A stretch of 64,000 nucleotides of DNA. Source: Faecalibacterium hattorii (GTDB lineage Bacteria > Bacillota > Clostridia > Oscillospirales > Ruminococcaceae). The stretch covers positions 1 to 64,000 of the forward strand of contig NZ_PRLC01000012.1 of the NCBI RefSeq assembly GCF_003287455.1, written 5' to 3'. The notes under the pieces were generated by a model. The model worked only from the letters and a program-made list of their open reading frames with translations. It was not told the origin of the DNA and made no database searches. This document shows positions 7,581 to 15,302 of the stretch, piece by piece (position 1 is the first letter of the stretch; every line of letters begins with the position of its first letter). A program made the position numbers and the translations under genes.

Positions 7581-9131
7581 TTACAGCTCAATGATGGCGT
7601 CATCCGGCAGGTCAGCAAAGGCCAGCGCGGCGGCGGGCACCGGCTGCGCTTTGCGGGCGCGGCGCTGCTTGAACTGCGCCATCAGGCCCATGAGCTGCAC
7701 CGTGATGAGGGGCGTCATGGCCACCATGGCCACCACGCCGAAGGCATCGGTGACGATATTGCCGCCCGCGGCCACGCACGCGCCCTGCGCCAGCGGCAGC
7801 AGGAAGGTGGCCGTCATGGGGCCGGAAGCGACGCCGCCCGCGTCGAAGGCGATGGCGGTGTAGAGCTTGGGCACCACAAAGGAGATGCCGATGGCAAAGG
7901 TGTAGCCGGGGATGAGGAACCAGAGGATCGAGATGCCGGTCAGCACCCGCACCATGGCAAGCCCCACCGAGAGGGAGACGCCAGCCGAGAGGGCGGCTCC
8001 CATCGTCCCGGCGGAGATGGCACCGTCGGTGATCTCCTCGACCTGCTTGTTCAGCACGTAGACGGCGGGCTCGGCCTTGACGATGAAGTAGCCGATGAGC
8101 ATTCCGATGGGGACCAGCACCCAGCGGAAGGAACGGCCCGCCAGAACCTGACCTAAATAATTACCGGCTGGCATAAAACCAACGTTTGCGCCGGTGAGGA
8201 ATAGCACAAGGCCCATGTAGGTGTACAAAAGCCCCACGCCGATCCGCCCCAGCGACCGGCGGTCGAGCTTGAGGGCGACGAGCTGGAAGATGCCGAACAT
8301 CAGCACGATGGGCAGCAGGGAGGTGGCGATCTCCTTCAGATAGGTGGGGAGGCTGACGTGGAACAGCTGCCACAGCTCCACCGAATCGCCGACATCGGGC
8401 AGGACGGGCGGGATGTAGGTGCTGTCGCTGGCCTGAAAGAGGATGCCCAGCACAAGCACCGCCAGAATGGGCCCCACCGAGCAGAGGGCGACGAGGCCGA
8501 AGCTGTCGTCGGCGGCATGACGGTCGCTGCGGATGGCAGCGACGCCGACGCCCAGCGCCATGATGAAGGGGACCGTGATGGGGCCGGTGGTCACGCCGCC
8601 GGAGTCAAACGCCACGGCGAGGAACTCCTTGGGCACAAAGGCCGCCAGTACGAAGATGAGGGCATAGAACACCACGAGGAGCTTGGGCAGCGCAATGCTC
8701 AGCAGCATACGCAGAAAGGCCACCACAAGGAAGAAACCTACGCCTGCGGCCACCGAGAGGATCAGGGTCATGTTGGGGATGGAGGGAACCTGATTGGCCA
8801 GCACCTGTAAGTCCGGCTCGGAGATGGTGATGAGGAAGCCCAGCACGAAGCCCACCCCGATGATGAGGGGGACGCTGCGGCTCTTGGTCAGCACCGCGCC
8901 GACCCGTTCGCCCATGGGGCTCATGCTCATCTCGGCACCAAGGGTGAAGAACATGATGCCCACGATGATCATCGCCGCCCCCAGCAGAAAGCAGAGCAGG
9001 ATGCTGGGGGAGACGGGGGCGATGGAAAAGCAGAGCACCAGCACGATGGCCACGATGGGCAGCACCGCCTGCAGGGACTCCAGCAGCTTTTCCCGCAGTT
9101 TGGGAAGCGAACCTTTTAAAATGTCGTCCAC
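7581..9131 (-). CDS. DUF1538 family membrane transporter
   Basis: 516 aa with about a dozen membrane helices arranged as two repeats of the DUF1538 unit: similar GAEMSMSPMGERVGA and FDSGGVTTGP-type segments occur in the first half, and FDAGGVASGP in the second. This internal duplication suggests an inverted-repeat transporter. The substrate is unknown. The reading frame stays open upstream to a GTG at 9266, which would add 45 residues unlike the family. I prefer the GTG at 9131 with GGAAAGG just before it, though that spacing is short; the start is uncertain. The P-II-like gene follows directly. Confidence 0.75.
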   Translation of the reverse strand: MDDILKGSLPKLREKLLESLQAVLPIVAIVLVLCFSIAPVSPSILLCFLLGAAMIIVGIMFFTLGAEMSMSPMGERVGAVLTKSRSVPLIIGVGFVLGFLITISEPDLQVLANQVPSIPNMTLILSVAAGVGFFLVVAFLRMLLSIALPKLLVVFYALIFVLAAFVPKEFLAVAFDSGGVTTGPITVPFIMALGVGVAAIRSDRHAADDSFGLVALCSVGPILAVLVLGILFQASDSTYIPPVLPDVGDSVELWQLFHVSLPTYLKEIATSLLPIVLMFGIFQLVALKLDRRSLGRIGVGLLYTYMGLVLFLTGANVGFMPAGNYLGQVLAGRSFRWVLVPIGMLIGYFIVKAEPAVYVLNKQVEEITDGAISAGTMGAALSAGVSLSVGLAMVRVLTGISILWFLIPGYTFAIGISFVVPKLYTAIAFDAGGVASGPMTATFLLPLAQGACVAAGGNIVTDAFGVVAMVAMTPLITVQLMGLMAQFKQRRARKAQPVPAAALAFADLPDDAIIEL

Positions 9132-9302
9132 CGACCTTTCCGAATTGGAATAATCATACAATGATTTGATTCTAGTATACAGAAAATGCCGAAACAGGGC
9201 AACTAAGAACCGGCAAAGATTACTTTTCCAACCAAAGTTTACAAATCGCTCATAAACAAAAAGCACCCGCCGTGCAGGATGCAGAGCGGGCGCCGAAAGA
9301 GT

Positions 9303-10622
9303 TTATTCGATGTTCTGCTTGCCGAGGACGTCCGAGGTGGGCGTCTGGAAGGCGGGGATGTTGGCGTAGGGGTCGGGGGTGGTGTCGGCGGGGAGGCTCT
9401 TCATATAGCTGTCCATGGACTCGGCCACCTGCTTGGCGATGGCCACGGCCTCGACGACGGTGCGGGCACCCATGACGGCGTCGCCGCCCGCGAAGACGCC
9501 GGGGCGGGTGGTGCTGCCGTCCTCACTGACGGTGAGCAGACCGCGCTGGTTGGTCTCGATGCCGGTGGTGGTCTTGACGAGGTTGCTCTCGGAGCCTTGG
9601 CTGACCGAGACGATGACGCCGGTGTGGGGGTAGAAGGTCTCGCTGCCTTCCACCTGCGTGAACTTGCCGTCCTCGCCCTTGACGGTGTCGCGGCAGATCA
9701 GGCCGTTCTCGCGGATCTCCACCGGAGCTTTGCAGAAGCGGAAGCCCACGCCTTCCAGCTTGGCATAGCGGACTTCGTACTCGGAGGCGCTGATGCAGTC
9801 CTCGTCGCGGCGGGCGTAGCAGGTGACATGGCGGGCACCGTTCCGGATGGCGGTGCGGGCGCAGTCCATGGCGGAGTTGCCCACGCCGATCACGGCGATG
9901 TCGTCGCCGAGGCGGAACGCCTTGGAGTTGGCGAGGTAGTCGATGCCGAACGCTACGTTGCCCAGCGTCTCACCCTTGATGTGCATGGCGTTGGCCTTCC
10001 ACAGGCCAGCGCCGATGAAGACGCTCTTGTAACCGTCGCGGAAGAGGTCGTCAATGGTGATGGTCTTGCCGATGGTGGTGTTGGGGCGGAAGTGGATGCC
10101 CTTGAGGTCGAGGTGGTGATACTGGAAATCGTCCAGCACACTGTCAGGCAGACGGTAGTTGGGGATGCCGTACCGCATCACGCCGCCGATCTTATCGCGG
10201 GCGTCGAAGATGGTGATGTCATACCCCCAGCGTGCCAGCAGCACCGCGATGGTCAGGCCGGCAGGGCCCGCGCCGACGACGGCGGCTTTCATGCCGTTCT
10301 TGGGGGCAGGGCCGGCCACCATCTTGTTGGCGTAGGTGGTGGAGATATAGTCCTCGATGATCGAGAAGTGGACGGGGTCGTGGCTGGGCATCCGGTTGCG
10401 GATGCAGTGGCCCTCGCACTGGTTCTCGTGGTTGCACACCAGCGCGCAGACCGTGGTCAGAGGGTTGTTTTCAAAGAGCATCCGGCCCGCATCGTCCAGC
10501 TGGTTTGCCTTGAGCAGACGGATGACCTCCGGGATGTTGGTGTGGATGGGGCAGCCTTGCTGACACATCGGCTTTTTGCAGCCGAGGCAGCGGTTCGCTT
10601 CGTCCAGAACGTGAAGTGCCAT
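9303..10622 (-). CDS. GltD-like NAD(P)/FAD oxidoreductase (glutamate synthase small-subunit family)
   Basis: 439 aa. N-terminal cysteine-rich Fer4_20 domain (RCLGCKKPMC, QQGCP, then CALVC and CEGHC) binds two 4Fe-4S clusters; FAD-binding GxGxxG (VVGAGPAGL) and NAD(P)-binding segment (VIGVGNSAMD) follow. This is the fold of the glutamate synthase beta subunit and NfnB. No large GltB subunit is nearby, so it may be a stand-alone electron-transfer enzyme rather than true GltD. ATG 10622 has GAGGAGG at proper spacing; the frame extends 8 codons upstream without a site. Confidence 0.85.
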   Translation of the reverse strand: MALHVLDEANRCLGCKKPMCQQGCPIHTNIPEVIRLLKANQLDDAGRMLFENNPLTTVCALVCNHENQCEGHCIRNRMPSHDPVHFSIIEDYISTTYANKMVAGPAPKNGMKAAVVGAGPAGLTIAVLLARWGYDITIFDARDKIGGVMRYGIPNYRLPDSVLDDFQYHHLDLKGIHFRPNTTIGKTITIDDLFRDGYKSVFIGAGLWKANAMHIKGETLGNVAFGIDYLANSKAFRLGDDIAVIGVGNSAMDCARTAIRNGARHVTCYARRDEDCISASEYEVRYAKLEGVGFRFCKAPVEIRENGLICRDTVKGEDGKFTQVEGSETFYPHTGVIVSVSQGSESNLVKTTTGIETNQRGLLTVSEDGSTTRPGVFAGGDAVMGARTVVEAVAIAKQVAESMDSYMKSLPADTTPDPYANIPAFQTPTSDVLGKQNIE

Positions 10623-10681
10623 GCAGTTCCTCCTCTTGCGCCCCATACTGGGGACGCTTCGTTGTATCCAATGCTCTTTTT

Positions 10682-10711
10682 ATTTTACACCGAACCGCTC
10701 CCGTGATACAA
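10682..10711 (-). promoter_or_regulatory. Promoter of the GltD-like gene
   Basis: On the minus strand TTGTAT, 18-bp spacer, TAAAAT, about 60 bases upstream of the start codon. Confidence 0.55.
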
Positions 10712-10746
10712 GAGCCTATTTGCCGATTTTTATCTGAAAAATTTTG

Positions 10747-11946
10747 TCACTTCGTCAAAAAGACAATTTTTTGACGAAGTAAGCCGCCCATGGGCTCCGG
10801 CGTTTTGCGGCAAAGGGCGCCGAGGTCGCTGGCGGTGAGCTGAGCGTCTGCCATCCGGGCGCAGGAGGGATCCTCTTCCCGCAGACGCATCAGCGAATGC
10901 GAAACGGGGAGGACTGCCCCTTTTAATAAGGAAAGGGCCTCCCGCCGGGCCCCCAGCAGATGCAGATAGGGCGGCAGCGGGGGTAGGGCGGCGTCATAGC
11001 CCAGCGCGGCATCCATGGCAAGGCGGCGCATCCGGGCGCGGGGGTAGCGCACGGTGGTCAGGGCGTCCAGCAGCTCTTGGTGGGTGGAACTGGTGCGCAC
11101 GGCGTGCTCCAGCCGGTGTTCCAGCCCTTCCGAGACGCCCCGCAGGTTGGCAAAAGGCTCCGGCCCGGTGCACTTGGCCCGGAGCAGGGCCAGCTCGCAG
11201 CGGCCCGCGGCATCGAAATCGGTGTACCGCCCGGCGGCGTAGGCTTCCCGATAAAGGGGCAGGACGGCGGCGGGCACGTAGGGGGCAGCGGCGTCGGCCC
11301 CGCCGCTCTGCCAGAGCTGGCGCAGGGCGCTGGCACTGGCGAACTGCACGGCGTCCGGGGAGAGCGCCTCCCCGTGGCCCGCGCCTTGGCGGGGCAGGGG
11401 AACGGGGGTCATGGAAACGCCCAGTTCGAGGATGGCCTTGCAGTATTCGACGGCAAGGTTGTTGTTGGGCTTGTCCAGCAGGGCCGCCAGCTCTGTGCCG
11501 GGGCAGAGAGCCTCCACGGCGGCTTGCCGGGCGGCGGCGAAGCTGCGGGCCCCGGCGGCGAGCTGTGCCTTGAGGGCGGCGCGGTAAGCTTCGCTGCACA
11601 GGACGCGGGCGGCTTCCATCAGCAGGGCAGCGTCCGGTGTCTCGGCCCCGAAGACCAGCCCATCGCACCCGGCGGCGGAAAGGACCCGCACCCCCGCGCG
11701 GGCAAACGCTTCGGCCCCGGCACAGGCGCAGGGCGCGGGCAGGGCGAAGACGAGGTCGGCCCCGCAGGTCAGCGCGGCCCGCACCCGGACGGCCTCCGGC
11801 AGCAGCGGCAGCGCGCCCCGCTGGGTCAGCCCGCAGCTCATGGCCACGGCCACCCGCCCGGCCCCCAGCGCTTTTGCCTGCGCCAGCTGCCACGCATGGC
11901 CGTTGTGAAAAGGATCGTATTCAGCGATGATACCAGCTAGTTTCAT
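10747..11946 (-). CDS. tmcAL: tRNA(Met) cytidine acetate ligase
   Basis: 399 aa. TmcAL (formerly YlbM) activates acetate with ATP and forms N4-acetylcytidine at the wobble base of elongator tRNA-Met. The nucleotidyltransferase-like N-terminus has AEYDPFHNGH with the HxGH-type motif at about 14-17. The next conserved segment reads MSCGLTQRG, a divergent form of the usual MSGNFVQRG. Base composition is very GC-rich compared with neighbours. A perfect hairpin overlaps its last codons. Its neighbour ackA also handles acetate, which may be coincidence. Confidence 0.88.
   Translation of the reverse strand: MKLAGIIAEYDPFHNGHAWQLAQAKALGAGRVAVAMSCGLTQRGALPLLPEAVRVRAALTCGADLVFALPAPCACAGAEAFARAGVRVLSAAGCDGLVFGAETPDAALLMEAARVLCSEAYRAALKAQLAAGARSFAAARQAAVEALCPGTELAALLDKPNNNLAVEYCKAILELGVSMTPVPLPRQGAGHGEALSPDAVQFASASALRQLWQSGGADAAAPYVPAAVLPLYREAYAAGRYTDFDAAGRCELALLRAKCTGPEPFANLRGVSEGLEHRLEHAVRTSSTHQELLDALTTVRYPRARMRRLAMDAALGYDAALPPLPPYLHLLGARREALSLLKGAVLPVSHSLMRLREEDPSCARMADAQLTASDLGALCRKTPEPMGGLLRQKIVFLTK
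10749..10780 (-). terminator. Hairpin overlapping the 3' end of tmcAL
   Basis: A 13-bp perfect stem ACTTCGTCAAAAA with its complement and a 6-nt loop lies inside the last codons and encodes the C-terminal FVKKIVFLT segment. On the minus strand an AAAATTTTT run follows, so it likely terminates tmcAL transcription. Confidence 0.55.
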
Positions 11947-11959
11947 GGGCGTTTACCTC

Positions 11960-12026
11960 GGCTCCCTCTCGTTGGCTCCCCGAATAGAGGAGCCGGCCGC
12001 ACCAAAGCGCGGACGGAGAGGGGGAT
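11960..12026. repeat. Short nested-hairpin intergenic element (REP-like)
   Basis: About 67 bp with outer arms GCTCCCTCTC/GAGAGGGGGA, an inner GGCTCC/GGAGCC hairpin and a GCGC arm pair, ending in GGACGGAGAG. Its plan resembles the end of the 15187-15287 repeat. It lies upstream of tmcAL. Confidence 0.4.
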
Positions 12027-12167
12027 CTCAAATCAGAATGCGGCAACGGGACAGTTTGTGAAAAATCTGTCAGACTAACAACAAAAAATGGCAATATACT
12101 GCGGATTCTGGGCAGGGTGTACAAAAAAGCAGGGATACTTTGTAGAACCCTTTGCCTCGTTTGCGGC

Positions 12168-12196
12168 TTGAAAAGCGGCTGAACCTATTATATAAT
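12168..12196 (+). promoter_or_regulatory. SigA-type promoter of ackA
   Basis: TTGAAA (12168-12173), 17-bp spacer, perfect TATAAT (12191-12196). The 11947-12263 gap otherwise holds the repeat at 11960-12026 and no recognisable gene. Confidence 0.8.
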
Positions 12197-12263
12197 ATTT
12201 TTAGGAATCTGTAAAATTCTGCCCGCTTTTGTGGGCTGAAAAACAATATGGAGGCACAAGAAG

Positions 12264-13463
12264 ATGAAAGTTCTGGTTATTAACTGCGGTTCTTCTTCCC
12301 TGAAATATCAGCTGATCGATATGGATGGCGAGAAGGTTCTGTGCAAGGGCCTGTGCGAGCGCATCGGCATGGAGAGCAGCATGATTACCCACGAGGCCAA
12401 CGGCCACAAGGCTACCACTCCGGCGATCTTCCCCACCCACACCGAGGCTTTTGCTGAGGTCGTCAAGAAGATGACCACCGGCGAGGGCAAGTGCATCAAC
12501 GATGTCAAGGAGATCGACGCCATTGGCCACCGCGTCGTCCATGGCGGCGAGAAGTTCAAGGCCAGCTGCCTGATCACCGACGAAGTCATCAACACCATCC
12601 GCGAGCTGAGCCCGCTGGCTCCTCTGCACAACCCCGCGGGCATCCTCGGCATCGAGGCTGCCCGCAAGGTCTTTGGCCCGGATATCCCGATGGTCGCTGT
12701 CTTCGATACCGCTTTCCACAGCACCATGCCCCCGAAGGCTTATATGTACGCCATCCCCTACGAGTACTATGAGAAGTACGGCGTCCGCCGCTACGGCTTC
12801 CACGGCACCAGCCACAAGTACGTGGCTTACAAGGCTGCCGAGTATCTGGAGGAGCCCATTGAGCGCCTGAAGCTGATCACCTGCCATCTGGGCAACGGTT
12901 CTTCCATCGCTGCAGTCGATCAGGGCAAGGTCGTCGATACCTCCATGGGCATGACCCCGCTGGCCGGCCTGATGATGGGCACCCGCTGCGGCGATCTGGA
13001 CCCCTCTGTGGTCAACTACCTGAAGTACACCCTGAACATCACCGGTCACCAGCTGGACGAGATCCTGAACAAGAAGTCCGGTCTGCTGGGCATCTCCGGC
13101 GTTTCCAGCGACAAGCGTGACGTCGAGGAGGCTGCTGCTGCCGGCAACAAGCGCGCACAGCTCGCTTCCGATATGCTGAACTACCAGATCAAGAAGATCA
13201 TCGGCAGCTACATCGCAGCCATGGGCGGCGTGGACGCCATCGTCTTCACCGGCGGCATCGGCGAGCATGACGCCATCGCCCGCGCAAAGATCTGTCACCA
13301 CATGGATTGGCTGGGCATCCGCATCGACACCGACAAGAACAAGCATCCGCAGGGCGATGTCTGCGAGATCACCGCTTGGGGTGCCAAGGTCCGCACGCTG
13401 GTCATCGCTACCGACGAGGAGCTGATGATCGCCCGCGACACCAAGGAAGTCATCGAGAAGTAA
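12264..13463 (+). CDS. ackA: Acetate kinase
   Basis: 399 aa, normal length. It converts acetyl phosphate and ADP to acetate and ATP, the main substrate-level ATP step of many gut fermenters. It shows the ASKHA fold motifs NCGSSSLKY at the N-terminus, GHRVVHGG, DTAFH and the GTSHKYV/CHLGNGSS segments. GGAGG is at proper distance from ATG 12264. It stands alone, without pta beside it, between its own promoter and terminator. Codon use is of the highly expressed type, like the ribosomal genes. Confidence 0.97.
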   Translation: MKVLVINCGSSSLKYQLIDMDGEKVLCKGLCERIGMESSMITHEANGHKATTPAIFPTHTEAFAEVVKKMTTGEGKCINDVKEIDAIGHRVVHGGEKFKASCLITDEVINTIRELSPLAPLHNPAGILGIEAARKVFGPDIPMVAVFDTAFHSTMPPKAYMYAIPYEYYEKYGVRRYGFHGTSHKYVAYKAAEYLEEPIERLKLITCHLGNGSSIAAVDQGKVVDTSMGMTPLAGLMMGTRCGDLDPSVVNYLKYTLNITGHQLDEILNKKSGLLGISGVSSDKRDVEEAAAAGNKRAQLASDMLNYQIKKIIGSYIAAMGGVDAIVFTGGIGEHDAIARAKICHHMDWLGIRIDTDKNKHPQGDVCEITAWGAKVRTLVIATDEELMIARDTKEVIEK

Positions 13464-13486
13464 TCGACCTGCCAAAGCGCTTTCCG

Positions 13487-13523
13487 AGAGCCGCGCTCCT
13501 GCCAAGGGAGCGCGGCTCTTTTG
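13487..13523 (+). terminator. Terminator of ackA
   Basis: Thirteen-base-pair GC-rich perfect stem (13487-13499 with 13507-13519), loop GCCAAG-type, then TTTT. Confidence 0.9.
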
Positions 13524-13596
13524 CTGTTTTGAACGATGCAAAGTCTGTCTTATTGGGCGGAATCCACAAAATCCTAGGCGAAGGGTTGTTTTTTGG

Positions 13597-13625
13597 TTGA
13601 CAAATCAAAAAAAGAACGGTACAAT
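13597..13625 (+). promoter_or_regulatory. Strong promoter of the zinc-ribbon gene
   Basis: Perfect TTGACA (13597-13602), 17-bp A-rich spacer, TACAAT (13620-13625): one of the strongest promoters in the window. It overlaps a spurious upstream extension of the coding frame. Confidence 0.85.
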
Positions 13626-13631
13626 AAGGGA

Positions 13632-13761
13632 GTCCTCAGCCAGAGGATGTTCTATCATTCAAGCCCCTGGTAGCTTACGATCAGCGCGATGGTCCCTAAA
13701 AACCAAAGGTATGGTTACAATCCTTCCGTGGGCAAGAACTAAACAAAGAGGAGATACTACT
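13632..13761 (+). promoter_or_regulatory. Structured 5' leader of the zinc-ribbon gene
   Basis: About 130 nt of untranslated leader between promoter and coding start. It can form TCCTC/GAGGA and AACC/GGTT hairpins and contains a long C-rich/G-rich middle. No known riboswitch consensus was recognised. Leaders of this kind often control stress or cold-shock genes (inference). Confidence 0.4.
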
Positions 13762-14052
13762 ATGTTCGAAGACAAGACTTTAGTTTGCAAAGACTGCGGC
13801 AAGGAGTTTGTTTGGACTGCTGGTGAGCAGGAGTTCTACGCATCTCGCGGCTTTGAGAATCAGCCCCAGCGCTGCAAGCCCTGCCGTGACGCCCGCAAGA
13901 ACGGCGTCCGTGGCGGCAACAACGGCGGTGAGCGTCAGATGTTCGATGCTGTCTGCGCAGCTTGCGGCAAGGCTTGCAAGGTTCCCTTCCAGCCCCGTGA
14001 GGACCGTCCGGTCTACTGCTCTGACTGCTTCGCTCGCATGAAGCAGAACTAA
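13762..14052 (+). CDS. Small zinc-ribbon protein (CxxC-CxxC family)
   Basis: 96 aa. The N-terminal zinc ribbon has CKDCGKEF and CKPCRDARK; a second cysteine cluster (CAACGKACKVPF then CSDCF) lies at the C-terminus. A flexible Gly/Asn-rich linker separates them. This matches small proteins annotated as zinc-ribbon or CxxC-x17-CxxC proteins, presumably nucleic-acid or ribosome associated (inference). ATG 13762 follows AAAGAGGAG. A strong promoter, long leader and own terminator indicate a highly expressed single gene. Precise function unknown. Confidence 0.75.
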   Translation: MFEDKTLVCKDCGKEFVWTAGEQEFYASRGFENQPQRCKPCRDARKNGVRGGNNGGERQMFDAVCAACGKACKVPFQPREDRPVYCSDCFARMKQN

Positions 14053-14080
14053 GCGCTGATTTTACGATCTGAATCGCTTG

Positions 14081-14114
14081 GCCCCCTCCGTCGGAAGATG
14101 GAGGGGGCTTTTTG
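14081..14114 (+). terminator. Terminator of the zinc-ribbon gene
   Basis: Twelve-base-pair stem (14081-14092 with 14097-14108, one G-U), GGAA tetraloop, five T. Confidence 0.9.
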
Positions 14115-14180
14115 TACTGGCGGGCGCAAGCCCGACGGAGAGGCTGTAGGAAGACGAAGCTTGAAAATTTACAAGAATAC

Positions 14181-14210
14181 TTGAAAAAATACCGAGCGAT
14201 AGGGTATAGT
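14181..14210 (+). promoter_or_regulatory. Promoter of the DUF1858-trmK operon
   Basis: TTGAAA (14181-14186), 18-bp spacer, TATAGT (14205-14210). Confidence 0.65.
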
Positions 14211-14266
14211 ATAGGAAGACGGCATTTCTGCCGCCGGAACACCCACAACAGAAAGGAACACCCATC

Positions 14267-14524
14267 ATGTTTGATATTTTTGATATGCTCAAGAAGGACG
14301 AGAAGAAGGCCGAGATGAAGCAGGTCACCCGCGAGACCATCATCGGCGACATTCTGGATATGGATCAGACCACCGCTCCCTACTTCATGGAGATCGGTAT
14401 GCACTGCCTCGGCTGCCCGGCATCCCGCGGCGAGAGCATCGAGGAGGCCTGTGAGGTGCACGGTGTGGACTGCGACGAGCTGATCGAGAAGCTGAACGAG
14501 CATCTGGCCGCCAAGAAGGCCTGA
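14267..14524 (+). CDS. DUF1858 domain protein
   Basis: 85 aa. The DUF1858 domain (about 20-80) has the family pattern IIGDILDMDQTTAPYFMEIGMHCLGCPASRGESIEEACEVHG shortened here to its key features: a HCLGC cysteine pair and the ESIEEA helix. DUF1858 proteins resemble the N-terminal part of ScdA/RIC and may bind a metal or Fe-S species (inference). AGAAAGGA precedes ATG 14267. Its stop overlaps the trmK start (TGATG), so translation of the two is coupled. Confidence 0.85.
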   Translation: MFDIFDMLKKDEKKAEMKQVTRETIIGDILDMDQTTAPYFMEIGMHCLGCPASRGESIEEACEVHGVDCDELIEKLNEHLAAKKA

Positions 14525-15186
14525 TGCTGCCCACACTGGATGCGCGTCTGACGGCGGCGGCGGAGCTGGTGCTGCCCGGCAAGCCGGTGGCCGACATCGG
14601 CTGCGACCACGGCAAGCTGACGGCGGTGCTGGCGGCTTCGGGCAGATACCCGAAGGTCATCGGGGCTGACCTGCGCCCCGGCCCGCTGGCCAAGGCCAAG
14701 CAGACGCTGGAACATGCAGGATGCGAAGACCGCGCTGAGCTCCGGCTCGGCGACGGTCTTTCTGTGTTGTCGGCGGGGGAGGTCGGCACCATCGTGCTGG
14801 CAGGCGTTTCTGCCCAGACGACGTGGGAGATCATCGATAAGGCCCCGTGGGTCTCCCAGCCCGGCGGACCTCGGCTGGTCATGGTGCCCGCTACCCGCCA
14901 CAGCGAACTGCGCCGCTGGCTGTGGGAACACGGCTTCACTCTTGCGGTGGACCGTCCGGTACAGGCGGCGGGCCGCTGGTATGCCGTGATGGCGGCGGAG
15001 TACACCGGCGAGAAGAAGACCCCGACCTTTACCGAGTGCCTGTTCGGCCGCACCGGCGAATGGCCGGAGGGCGAAGGCTACGCTGCTTGGCAGAAAGCCA
15101 AGCTCCCCCGGTTCCGGCTGGGTGTTCCCGACGGTTCCCTTTTAGCACAGGAAATTGACGATTTGCTGGCGGGTTTGCCGCGATAA
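14524..15186 (+). CDS. trmK: tRNA (adenine(22)-N1)-methyltransferase family protein
   Basis: 220 aa. TrmK makes m1A22 in tRNA using S-adenosylmethionine. The SAM-binding motif is VADIGCDHGKL (about 22-32), followed by GADLRPGPLAKAK. The family segment that usually reads AGMGG is LAGVSAQTT here, a departure that might affect catalysis. The gene overlaps the DUF1858 stop and precedes a Nif3-like gene, the trmK-nif3 (yqfN-yqfO) pairing common in Firmicutes; this context supports the name. Confidence 0.8.
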   Translation: MLPTLDARLTAAAELVLPGKPVADIGCDHGKLTAVLAASGRYPKVIGADLRPGPLAKAKQTLEHAGCEDRAELRLGDGLSVLSAGEVGTIVLAGVSAQTTWEIIDKAPWVSQPGGPRLVMVPATRHSELRRWLWEHGFTLAVDRPVQAAGRWYAVMAAEYTGEKKTPTFTECLFGRTGEWPEGEGYAAWQKAKLPRFRLGVPDGSLLAQEIDDLLAGLPR

Positions 15187-15287
15187 AGCCTCCCACTTTG
15201 GGAAAGACTCTCCCCGGTCAGGGAGAGATGCCGCAATTGCGACAGAGTGGGGACAGTGGCATCGCGTGAGCGATGACGGAGAGAGCG
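15187..15287. repeat. Dispersed ~100-bp intergenic repeat, copy A
   Basis: Matches the reverse complement of 45424-45522 over nearly its whole length, by eye about 80 percent, with shared blocks such as CTTTGGGAAAGACTCT and GAGATGCCGC. It contains palindromic arms (TCTCCC/GGGAGA; TCGCGTGAGCGA). It starts right after the trmK stop and runs to just before nif3. Confidence 0.75.
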
Positions 15288-15302
15288 AGGACGGTGAACG
15301 TT

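Noticed and set aside
13597-13761. 55-codon N-terminal extension of the zinc-ribbon protein
   Set aside because: The extension starts on the -35 box of the gene's own promoter and cannot be translated from that transcript.
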